64,000 nt of DNA from Topomyia yanbarensis (lineage: Eukaryota; Arthropoda; Insecta; Diptera; Culicidae), in contig NC_080672.1 in the NCBI RefSeq assembly GCF_030247195.1, positions 90,716,113 to 90,780,112 of the forward strand. Reading direction: 5' to 3'. The number at the start of each line of letters is the position of its first letter. Position 1 is the first letter of the stretch. Under the pieces are notes generated by a model. It made no database searches. It was not told the DNA's origin and was given only the letters and a program-made list of their open reading frames with translations. Shown piece after piece: positions 22,695 to 32,440 of this stretch. Both the position numbers and the translations under genes were made by a program.

Positions 22695-24479
22695 CTAAGT
22701 GTCCGAGGCGTCCTTCGGAACTTCGTATATGTGATGAGCGTACTGGGGCGAGTAGATGGTTGAGCTCTGTGGTTGAGCAGCACCCAGCGAACTGGCGCCC
22801 GTCGCCGGATGATCCAACGTCGTAGACACCGGACCCGGAGTTTGTGGAAGGGGCTGCTGCTGCAGCTGGAACCTTCCATGGGGTTGGTAGGGCGGAAACG
22901 GCAGCGTATACTGACCGCCGTACAGAGACGCCGAATGCTGCTGGTGGTTCCTGAAAACCGGATGGTAGTTGTATGTGTAGATGTTGCAGTGAGGCTGATG
23001 AAAATCGACTTCGCCACCAAGGGACTTTTGAATTTCCATGTCTTTCTCCTCCTGCAGGGTGTCCCGCTTGGTAGTGCGCCAGTGGCGCCGGAAAATGTCC
23101 AGAATGCGATGCCGCAAACGGTACACAATCAGTACGAAGGTAGTTACCGTGGCAGCTGAGGCTACTATGATCGCTCCGAATATTGCTCGTTCCTTGGATT
23201 GTAGATGCTGGCAGCCCAATATTTCCGGGGATATCTCACGCAGTGGCTCATCGTGTAGCCGCTCGGGATAAACGCAAACAATCTGAGAGTCTTCGGTTTC
23301 GATGTTTTTCCTGTGCAGGAGATTCCGCAACCACAGCATCTGGCAGTCGCAGGTTAGCGGATTTTCCGACAGATCGAAATCGACCAAGTGTGTCCACGGG
23401 AGCAATTCTTCTCTGAAGGTTGTGATTTTGTTGTCTCGTAAAATAGCTTTTCTGATATGTGGCAACCCCGAGAAGGCTCCTTCGTCAATTTCGTGCAGTT
23501 CCTTGTTCGAAGCGATAATCACCGTTTCCAGGTTTGGATTGGAAGAAAATGCTCCCGACTGGATGCGTTTTAGATTCAGAGCTCCGGAGATGTCGATGCT
23601 TTTCAAATTGGTTAATCCGAAAAATGCTCCCTCGGGAACAGATTCGAAATCATTCTGGCCTATGGCCAGCTCCTCCAAACGTTTGAGTCCACTCAACTGC
23701 ACAGTCGGTACCTTCAGCAAATGGTTATCGGATAAATCCAACGATCGGATATTCTCCAAACCCCGGAACGTGTCAACGGTGATATTGACCAACATTGAAC
23801 CATGAATGTCCAATCGCTTCAGGGCATGTAGTCCTTCGAAGGCACCGGGCTGAATCTTGTACAAAGAGTTAGTTCCCATGTACAACTCGGCAAGCGTCTT
23901 CAGCGGAGCAAGCGAAAGAGTTGGAATCGTTTTGATAGCGTTATCATCCAGATACAGAATCCGCAGCTCGGACAGCCCTTCAAACGCCGTAGCATCCAAC
24001 GAACCAATTCTATTACCCCCGAGATTCAATTCTTCTAGCTTTGGCAATGTACTGAACATTTCACTGGTGACCTGATCGATAAAGTTCCCCCGTAGATTCA
24101 GCACTCGTAGCTCGGTCAACCCGGTGAAAGTTTTGTTGTTCAACGCTCCAATCTTGTTATTGTTCAGATGCAGCTGGAGCAACTTTTTCTGATACATAAA
24201 GATCTGCTGCGGGATGCTCAACAAGTGATTATAGCTCAGGTCCAGCATGGTCAGCTCGGTGTAAAACTGAATGGACGAATCAATGGAGCGAATCCGGTGA
24301 AATTTAATGACCAGCCGGCGAATTGATGGGTTCAACGCAATCGGCAGGACGTCCAGTTCGCCCTCACCGCAGGTGACATGCAGCTTCTCGTCATCGCACG
24401 TGCAGCTGCTAGGGCAGTACGAAACGCCCCAAATTGCCGGCACTAGGGCCAGCAGTGCACTCACCACTAGTAGTTTCAT
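22695..24479 (-). CDS. caps: leucine-rich-repeat transmembrane protein, capricious/tartan type
   Basis: A single uninterrupted 594-residue frame with a typical insect start context (AAAAAATGAAA). Residues 1-18 form a signal peptide. C22, C26, C28 and C37 form an LRR N-terminal cap. About a dozen 24-residue leucine-rich repeats follow (roughly 53-371), then a C-terminal cap with C377, C379, C402 and C423. Residues 432-453 are a hydrophobic membrane span followed by arginines. The 140-residue cytoplasmic tail is rich in Gln, Pro and His and ends near IYEVP. N115 and N232 lie in N-glycosylation sequons. The cap spacing, a conserved GEGELDVLPIALNPSIRRL segment and overall layout match the Drosophila capricious/tartan cell-surface proteins, which act in cell recognition, boundary formation and synaptic targeting. 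Assignment to the family is firm; the choice between caps and trn is not, so the symbol is tentative. Function in this organism is inferred. Confidence 0.93.
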   Translation of the reverse strand: MKLLVVSALLALVPAIWGVSYCPSSCTCDDEKLHVTCGEGELDVLPIALNPSIRRLVIKFHRIRSIDSSIQFYTELTMLDLSYNHLLSIPQQIFMYQKKLLQLHLNNNKIGALNNKTFTGLTELRVLNLRGNFIDQVTSEMFSTLPKLEELNLGGNRIGSLDATAFEGLSELRILYLDDNAIKTIPTLSLAPLKTLAELYMGTNSLYKIQPGAFEGLHALKRLDIHGSMLVNITVDTFRGLENIRSLDLSDNHLLKVPTVQLSGLKRLEELAIGQNDFESVPEGAFFGLTNLKSIDISGALNLKRIQSGAFSSNPNLETVIIASNKELHEIDEGAFSGLPHIRKAILRDNKITTFREELLPWTHLVDFDLSENPLTCDCQMLWLRNLLHRKNIETEDSQIVCVYPERLHDEPLREISPEILGCQHLQSKERAIFGAIIVASAATVTTFVLIVYRLRHRILDIFRRHWRTTKRDTLQEEKDMEIQKSLGGEVDFHQPHCNIYTYNYHPVFRNHQQHSASLYGGQYTLPFPPYQPHGRFQLQQQPLPQTPGPVSTTLDHPATGASSLGAAQPQSSTIYSPQYAHHIYEVPKDASDT

Positions 24480-25500
24480 TTTTTTCGATTATTTTTAAAA
24501 CAACAGGTCTTTTCAGCTTCGACTCACAAACATTTATTTTTCGTACTCGGCTCGTTGTAATCCAACTGTTACTCCGAATGTTTGTCATAAATTAGAGAAA
24601 GGCACTTAACACAAAACTTGCTTCTCTACCAAGCTACACTATCTCGTCTATGCGCTGCACCATTCGAGATCTTGTTTTGTAAACAAACACTTCATCGACA
24701 CATGGTTCTCCTCCTCCGTCCACCGATCATTCATTTGTCTATTACGAAAAGTGTCTCCGCAATAACGAAAACATAAAGATTCTAGTCCACTTAAAACAGA
24801 ACCACTCACACTTGAGATTGTCGCCGTTCCGTTTCTACCCGACGATTTCCAATCAGCAATAGTTTTTTATGTCAGATAATTTTTCTGCTTCTTATCCAAA
24901 TCCACCCAGCAAATGCAGAGTTGCGGTATGGTTCAACTAGCGACTTCTCGAGAAGAACGATTCTAACGCGAGTGTTGTATAGTGACTGAAGTCCGAACAA
25001 TGAAAGCACTCCCTTATATGTTCTTACCACCGCAACAGAACTCACCAACCCGCAGAGTAGTACTCTTCGCTGTTTCGCAATCGAAACCGAACTACCGAAC
25101 AAAACGGAAACGGTAAGGACCAAATCCTCTTACTCAGGCAGTCGAAGAATAAACAGTTGATAAAAGAAAACCCGAAAACAGCCGAACCCACGGTCACTCA
25201 CTCTCTCGCGAGAGCGCCTTCCATTTGTAAACAATCGCCCGAACGCGCGTTCGGTTGCGTGGTGAGTTCCAACGAGCGAACGAACGGACGATCGGTGTCT
25301 CGGCAGCTACCGTTCCGACAGTAGGTTTTCGCTAAAATTAGACCCCGGCGCGCCACATTTCAGTCGCGTCTGGATGCTGGGACAGATTATCGTTCGCTGT
25401 CCCGCGTAGCAGGGTGCGGCGGTCCTTCTCAAGCGAAGAGTCATTATTAGCTCTGACGCGGCTACGCGACGGCCTATCACGCGAGACTCATCGATTGATG
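24480..25500 (-). promoter_or_regulatory. 5' flank and probable promoter of the LRR gene
   Basis: Upstream of the start codon the sequence is non-repetitive and becomes CpG-rich between about 25200 and 25450. It carries two perfect palindromes: CTCTCGCGAGAG at 25203-25214 and CGAACGCGCGTTCG at 25240-25253. No convincing TATA box was found. The transcription start and any 5' UTR intron are not determined. Open frames here on either strand are short and unrecognised. Confidence 0.4.
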
Positions 25501-26749
25501 TTGGGTTTTCCGTTGTTTGCCGTTTTCCACCAAGCATTGTGCTTGTACGTGTTTGTGTATCGTTGGCCGTCGGTTGGCGTTAGGAGGTGTACGACGGTCT
25601 TCTTTTTTGGATTAGAAATTTATTATCTTCGGCGCACTTCAAGGGCTGGTCCAATTTTAGATGCCTTGACGCTTTTCCACACTGTTTCGTTCCGTAGCAT
25701 GCGGAAAATTTTCAAAAGCATGCCCGAAGAATCGCTGGTGTCACGTTTATGCCATGCATCAGACGGCGCCCGTGGGGACCAGTCCCATGTGACGCGCTTT
25801 GTTCGTTGCTGGAACAACTGGAGCGATCCGTCTTCCGCAGTTTGTGAAAAGAAAAACTGCATTCCTTGTTTTCGGTCGTTCCACTCTTGATAGGGTTAAA
25901 ATAGAGAGAGAGACAGACGAAAAACCAACACGCGGAAGGAATTTCAAAGCGTGATTTTTATTGCATTTTTCGTCGCCTTTCTACCTGCCTTTGTTGTTGT
26001 TGTCGTTGTTGCAGTCTCACGTGGGGTGGCGCGCCGGTTGTGTGTGGAGTCGAGCAGGGAATTCCTGGTCCGCTTCGTGCATGTCACCACATGCAGCATG
26101 TCGGAAGGTTGGAGGCGCAAACAGGCGTGCTCGGGTTATTCCATGCGGTGAGATAAAACTGCCAAGAGAGTGATTTAGCAATCAAGATGATTGTCACCGG
26201 AGTGAAGAACGTTACACGGATACGTGACTCGCGTAACGTGAGGACTAGCAGATGGCCCTCGCTTGTCATGGGGAGAATTTATGGAACTTGGAAACTGTGT
26301 AGAGCAACCAAGCGCTGTTCCAATGATGTGTACAAATGTAGGCAGCTGATGGACAAGTGGAATAAATATCAGGGCTCCGGGAAATAATTTATGTTGTGTC
26401 TATAAAAATGCACCTGATCAGATACCGGTCGGTTAAAATTCCGATACATACTGAAAGGGGATTCCAACAAAAAGAAATCGTTTTCAAATGGGTGGTAAAC
26501 TGGAGACAAAGAGTGACATAAAAATATTTGATAACCATTTTACGCAAGACAATGGACTGCAGAATTTCTCTTTCTCTAAGTCATGACAGTGCTGACATAG
26601 AAAAGTATAAGTTATGTACAATTATGACTACTACATCTGTAAAGCAAATGTACTTTGATTTGTCACGCACAGGTACGAATTATTATTTTTTGTTTACATT
26701 AATACACCTAATAGTGTAAGTGTAAGCTTCCTTTTAAGTAAACGGGAAT
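25501..26749. other. apparently single-copy stretch, no gene assigned
   Basis: 25500-26160 is relatively GC-rich, with overlapping short frames on both strands (up to 158 codons), none with a recognisable domain. The remainder is AT-rich. No repeats were noticed. Confidence 0.4.
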
Positions 26750-26905
26750 TTTGTTTGACTCCTTCAAAGCCTCCTTGGTCACAGTCCTCGGAACAGAACG
26801 CCAGTTTTCTTAGGGCTCCATATCATTGACAACTGGATTTCGCATCTCCTTGAGGATTCATTTGACAATTACCCAACATTTTTCTATTGGATAGAGCTCT
26901 GGCAT

Positions 26906-27184
26906 GTGGGGAGGAAGTTGGATTTGAATATTTCGTGTACGACTCGTCAGTAACTGACACCAACTTGCTGTCAATTAAACGATATATCCAAACTATCACC
27001 GAATTGGCATCAGGTAGACATTCAATCTTAACATGTTATGTGAACTGTTTGGATTTAACGTCTACCTGATGCCAACTTGATATTAGTTTGGATCTATCGT
27101 CTAACTGACAGAAAGTTGGTGTCAGTTAAATCCAACTTCTTTAAGTAAGGTGTTGTGATCTTAATCGCAAAATAAAGATTTCAT
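26906..27184. mobile_element. 279-bp hairpin-containing insertion in the transposase relic
   Basis: This segment separates two codons that are adjacent in the transposase family and is bounded by CATG on both sides (26903-26906 and 27182-27185). Most of it folds back. TAACTGACACCAACTT at 26951 pairs with its complement ending at 27128, with over 40 bp of mostly matched stem. GGCATCAGGTAGAC (27006-27019) pairs with its complement at 27060-27073. AAGTTGGATTT/AAATCCAACTT form an outer arm. The class is unknown; the short direct repeat could be a 3-4 bp target duplication. Confidence 0.7.
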
Positions 27185-27293
27185 GTTGGTAGGTTTAACG
27201 TCTTTGATCACAACCTGAACGTTGTTCACAGCATACCACTCCATGGCTTTTTGTCCGTAATGATAAAATGCCAAATCCGGCCAAAACAGAAAG

Positions 27294-28003
27294 GAAAACC
27301 CCGTTTTAATCCACCTAGTGGTACAATTGTGCCTTTCTCATTTATCCAAACTACGATTCCATGGCTGGTTATATTTAGTATAATGGTGGAAATATCTATT
27401 AAAAACTCAGTGCGATTTACACATACGTACGTAAATTTATTCTAGAGGAATTAGAAAATTTTATTCGCGTAGAGGGGTACTTGATGAGGGAAGGACGGTT
27501 TAGGGAAGGGTGGTGAGTGATGTGGGGAGGGAGGGAGGACCTCACCGTATCCCCGTAACTACGACCCTGTTAACATACAGAAAACCTATGTAAATCAAGG
27601 GCCGGGATTAGGCTAACGATGCTCAGAGTGATTGCATAACCTTTCTATAGGAGAAAGGCAAAAAAATGTAAATTTGCTGTGTGTCCGTACTCTTAAACCC
27701 GTAACTCCGGAACCGGAACTCGGAATTAAATGAAATTTAATAGCAGCCTATGGGAACGTTGTACCTTTCATTTGAGACTAAGTTTGATGAAATCGGTTCA
27801 GCCTTTCCTGACTAACCAATGCGCTCATTTTTGGTCACATACATAAATACACACGCACACACACACATATACGCACACACGCACAGCCATTTGACGAATT
27901 CGACGAACTGAGTGGAATGGTATACGACAGACAGCCCTCCGGGCCGGGATTAGGTTGACGATGTTCATAGTGATTGCATAACCTTTCTATAGGAGAAAGG
28001 CAA
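27294..28003 (+). mobile_element. family A composite: short type then long-type fragment
   Basis: It starts CCGTTTTAATCCACCTAGTGG. A short-type module ends at about 27662 with GGAGAAAGGCAAAA. A long-type fragment follows (CTCCGGAACCGGAACTCGGA, microsatellite at 27836-27897, second GGAGAAAGGCAAAA end near 28003). The same short-plus-long order, on the opposite strand, is seen at 59108-59845. The composite interrupts the DD37E transposase relic between its ECL and FWPD motifs. Confidence 0.72.
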
Positions 28004-28560
28004 AAATGTTGAACTTGAGAACAGGCACTCCTGCACGTCAATTTTCTGTTTGATATCCCCGGTATCAATGTAAATGTCGCTCTTCAAACCACAGGAACAG
28101 ATGGCCTGCCACACGATATATTTGCTTTCGAACTTCGACAGCTTAATATGTTTGAATATCCCTACCACCTTTCCTCTTACAGTCGACGTATAATATTTCT
28201 CTCCATGAAGCTTTTCAAAGTCTGCCTTAACGTAGCTATCGTCATCCTGTACCACGCAATAAAACTTCGTCAGCATCTTCATGTACAAATTCTGCGGTCG
28301 AGAACTCTGGCCGACTTGTTTTGCTTATCATCACGATGTGGGGTTACCACCTCCATGTAAGCCTACAGTCCAGCTCGATTTTTAGCTCGATAGACGGTTG
28401 TAGACGACACTTCCAGCTTACTTGCGATATCTCCGACTGAGCGGTTCGAGTTACACTTGAAGCAGAATTCTTTTCGTCGTTTTTGCCACCTCCAGTTGTC
28501 GATGCTCCTCCGATCGAGTCTTCCTGCCGGTCGACAAACGTTTTCCGTAATTTTTACATT

Positions 28561-28689
28561 TCTTACTAAAGAAATGTAACGGATTTGCTTAAACTTTTTC
28601 CGAGGCCCGGAAGGGTCGCATGCGTGAGTCACCATTGTATCCAAGTTTGCATACAAGTCCCGTATAGCGATTGCTAGCCGATCTAGGCG
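28561..28689. repeat. short dispersed repeat
   Basis: A palindromic TACATTTCTTACTAAAGAAATGTAA and the following TTTTTCCGAGGCCCGG also occur inside the MITE at 19461-20156 (near 20030-20090). This is a shared module or a fragment of that element. Confidence 0.5.
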
Positions 28690-31600
28690 CCGACCAGTGG
28701 CAATTTGCTACTTGCTGTTGTCATTTCAAAGCAACTGTTTATTTCCTTTCACAAGTTGAAAACTTTACTTGTGTGTCAGTTCTCAGTGACTAAAAACACT
28801 ACGTCAAGGTATTACTTCGTGGGGGCTCGTTGTGCTTTCGTCGCACCACTTTCTTCTGCTCTATCTCGGAACCTCACTTGGATCATAAAATGGCTCGACT
28901 TTTGAGCTTTGATTTACTCTCGACTCTTCGCATGCTTCTTGTCTTCAGTTATTACGTAGCCTTTTTAGCTCTCGGCTCCATGAACCGTTTAGATGCTGAT
29001 TCCATCAGCCATTTAACTCCTGTTTCCGTGAGTCATTCAACTCCCGGCCTTACCCCGATCTACTTGGATAGTCCCCGATGGTGAACTAACCCTACTCCGA
29101 TGGATAGTTCCCCGATGGAAAAATTTCTCCCGACACCGATTCCTTGAGCCATTAAGCTCTCAGCTTTACCGAGATCTACTCGGATATTACTCAGACTGAG
29201 AGCTCCCCGGCCGAGGAATTTCTCTCGATACCGAAGTTTTTGTCACGATATAGTCGGATAGTTCACGGCGGCAAATCTACCCTAGTATGAATTCTCCGGC
29301 GGTAGTATTCTACCCGATACCGATGTACGTTTCCGTGAGCAATTTAGCTCCCCGTATCGTCCCGATCTACTCGATCTAGTCACCGGTTGTGGACCTACTC
29401 AAAGGGCCAACCAGTATCTGCTGAGGTTTGTCCAGCGATTCCGGGTGGAGCGTAGCTTCCGGTTCACTGGCACCCCAATGACCCGCTGTGTAGCTATTCA
29501 ACGCGGTCTACTCGCTCTAATCCCCGGTGGTGGATCTAGCCTACTCACGATCTACCCGGTAGGGTGTCGAGGTCAGTACGACGACTCCGTTGAAGCCTGA
29601 CGTCCGGTTCAATGACGGCCCGACGACCCGAACCCGGTGCTACGTCGCGTACTACTCAACTCGTCCTCGGCGGTGGACCTAGTCTACACCAACGGAGAGT
29701 TCCCCGCCGGTGGAATATCTTCTGAAATGCGATTTGTTGTTCACGGCGGCTTTCTAGCCGATGACGCTATTTCTTCTGTCCCTTCGCCACTTCCTCTGCA
29801 GTTCGGAAAGTATACTCGTAACCACTCTGTTGACGGCGTTCCAGGTATGCTCGTCGTGGGACATCTCTTCAACGATATTGTCACCTGTCACACCAGGCAT
29901 ACCCCTACGAACTTCTCTGAACCTAGGGCATTCGAAGACCACGTGTTCCGGTGTCTCTTGCACATTCACACACTCCGGGCAAAGGGGTGACGAAACATGC
30001 CCAAACCGATGCAAGTACTTCCGCAAGCATCCTGGACAAAAACTGCGTCAGATGGAAGTTCACCTCTCCATGCTTCCTATGCACTCAAGCCGACACTTTT
30101 GGGATGAGTCGGTGGGTCCACCTTCCTTTCTTTGCGTTGTCCCACTCCTGCTGCCACTTAGCCAACGAATCCATTCGGACCGGTTTCCTTGCATTACGTG
30201 CATTTCTCCACTGGAAACATTCCACGTCCTCTGCCAGAAAGATGCAGACGGGGATCATCCCGACGATAACGCATACTGCTTCTGACGATATTGTTCTGTA
30301 GGCACTCGCGACTCGTACGGCCATCAACCGGAATGTCCTGTTTAGCTTTTCACGGTTCCACTTGGTTTTCAGCGCAGCACTCCAGATAGGAAACCCATAT
30401 CGGAGTATCGATGACGAAACAGCAGATAGCAGACGTCTCGTGCTGCTTCTCGGACCGCCGATGTTTGGCATGATTCTCGCTATTGCGCGCTTCGAAGCAA
30501 TCACGTGCCCTCCGACGTCGACTTGCATCCGCGGAACTGCTTTGCAGTCATTGAACAACAACACCTCCGTCTTGTGGTGAGCTATTTGCAGCTTGACCCC
30601 GTTTATCCAGCTCTCGATCGCGTCTATTGTCTCCATCCCCGACATATCCACTTCTTCAAGTGTCTCACCCATCACCGTTAGTGACACGTCTTCCGCGAAA
30701 CCCATGATTTTCACTTGCCTAGCCAGCTGAAGCGTTAAGATCCCATCGTACATCCCGTTCCAAAGAGTTTGACCGAGAATGAAGCCCTGAGGAACGCCCG
30801 CTGTGACTCGCATTGACTTTTGCCCTTTGCTCGTCCTGTACAGCAGCACTCTGCTCTAAAAGTGGCTCATCATGATCTGGCATAGATTGTCGGGAACCCT
30901 CATTCTGTGCATCGCTGCAGCGATAGCTTCCCAGCTGGTGCTGTTAAATACATTCTTCACACCTATCGTGATTACCGCGCAGTATTGATCTCCTTTACGC
31001 TTCTGTTTAAATGACTACTCGGCACTCTCGAGCACTGTCCGAATTGCATCCACTGTCGATGCTCTGAACTCCATCTTGGACAGTCCGCGCTCGCCTTCCG
31101 CGAATTTCGTCAACCCGTTAGGAACGATCCTTTCCAGGAGTTTTCCGAGTGTATCCAGTAGGCATATGGGCCTGTGCGAGGCCGGATCGTCCGGTGGCTT
31201 CCCCGGCTTCGGCAGCAACACCAGCTTCTGGACCTTTCACATTTCGGGGAAGTTGCCTTCATTTAGACACTTCTGCAGCACCATGCTGAACATGACCGGA
31301 TATGCCAGGATCGCAGTTTTCAGCACCACGTTTGGTATTCCATCCGGACCGGGGGCTTTCTTTGATTTCAGGTACTTCGATGCTTCTGCGAGCTCGTCGG
31401 CAGTCACTTACCGATCGTCCGTGTTTACTCCTTCTTCTTCGCCGTACGGTATCGGTGGTCAGATAGTTGGATCGTGCTTCGGAAGAGGACTCTCGTCGAT
31501 TATCTTCAGCTGACTCGGGCACATTTCGGCTAGCGTCGTCGAGCCTTTCATTTTCGCCATTTTCGTCTACTTCTCGGCACAGCTCCTTGTGGCAATCTTA

Positions 31601-32440
31601 CTTGCTAAGTCTGATCACCCGGCCCTAGCTTCCCGAAATGCTGCCTTGCGCTCTTCTCTATCTGGCTCCGATATTGCTCTCTGAGCCCACCTTCTGGATC
31701 TGAGACAAGCAACGCGTAGCATACTAGGCGTCTCGTTCCACCAGTAAGCTGGACGCCGTTTATTGCGTAGTTCCAGTTTTCGCGGCATTGTGGCGTCACA
31801 ATCCCTCACAATCCTGTCGGTCCCGCCGTTCGGCCGAAGTGACTCAATGAAGGGGTTTTTGTTGAAGGCTTTCGTCTTCCATTTTCGCTCGCCGGCCATC
31901 CTTCTTCGTGTTACAGTAGGGTTCCGTTGACCGATTCGGTAGCGAACCGCTCGGTGGTCGCTATGCGTATACGTTTCGCATACTCTCCAATCCATGTTCG
32001 TGACGTCGATGATGGACTCCCTCTCGTCTCTCCAAAATGTGCTAACAGAACCTTCATTGCACAATCGTACGTCTAACTTCGCTAGAGCTTCCTGCAGGAT
32101 ACAGGCTCTTGTATCGGTTACTCTACTGCCCCATTCCATAGACCAGGCGTTGAAGTCACCACCAATAAGTACCGGTTTTCGACCGATCAACTGCTCGGTT
32201 AACAGCTGCAGCATTAAGCTGAACTGGTCTACTGTCCGCCTTGGAGGAGCGTAACAGATACACACGAAGATGCCGTTGATTTTGGCGATCACAAAGCCCT
32301 CGTATGAGCGTTCCACCACTTCTTGAATGGGGAATATGCCCATAACTTGTAACGCAGCTGTTCTCGATCTATCTGCCACCCAATTACCGTTATAAGGGGG
32401 GACTTGATACGGTTCTGCGATCAAAGTGACATCATACAAT
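28690..32440 (-). mobile_element. R1/LOA-like non-LTR retrotransposon, copy 1, 5'-truncated
   Basis: A minus-strand element lacking ORF1 and the start of ORF2, which is the usual outcome of incomplete target-primed reverse transcription. Downstream of the ORF2 stop (29754) is a long 3' region of about 1 kb with degenerate repeated phrases such as CCCGATCTACTCG and TTCCGTGAG. Bases from about 29450 upward align with copy 2 from 54306. The 3' border near 28690 is approximate; no poly-A tail was identified. Confidence 0.75.
29754..32440 (-). pseudogene. ORF2 (endonuclease-reverse transcriptase) of retrotransposon copy 1, broken
   Basis: Order on the minus strand: the apurinic-type endonuclease with GGDFNAWSMEWGS and SDHRAVRY (about 31615-32439), then the RT region with KKAPGPDGIPNV, LLPKPGKPP, VPQG and FAED, then a C-terminal Cys/His segment HRFGHVSSPLCPEC with CP further on (29754-30026). 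The protein would nick target DNA and prime reverse transcription of its own RNA. It is dead: several stops interrupt it. The first catalytic Asp of RT motif A is Gly (ITIGVKN, codon 30961-30963), and the FADD box reads FAED. The R1/LOA assignment rests on the GGDFNAW motif and the C-terminal Cys/His block. Confidence 0.85.

Larger units (their letters stand above)
26750..28560 (-). pseudogene. mariner DD37E (ITmD37E-type) transposase relic, split by two insertions
   Basis: Four minus-strand blocks align in order to a mosquito-type mariner transposase. 28366-28560 carries the helix-turn-helix part (RSVGDIASKLEVSSTTVYRA). 28004-28365 carries VVQDDDSYVKADF with the first catalytic Asp, and WQAICSCGLKSD. 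27185-27290 carries FWPDLAFYHY with the second Asp. 26750-26905 carries MPELYPIEKCW with the catalytic Glu. With the extra sequence removed, exactly 37 residues separate the second Asp (27275-27277) from the Glu (26882-26884), the DD37E signature. Stops (for example after WVIVK) and a frameshift around 28290-28365 show it is dead. Normally this enzyme cuts and pastes its own element at TA sites. Family A sequence (27294-28003) and a 279-bp insertion (26906-27184) separate the blocks. The element's own inverted ends were not located. Confidence 0.85.

Noticed and set aside
22661..23159. Long frames on both strands over the LRR gene
   Set aside because: They lie in other frames of the clearly coding 22695-24479 gene and have Arg/Ser-rich shadow composition.
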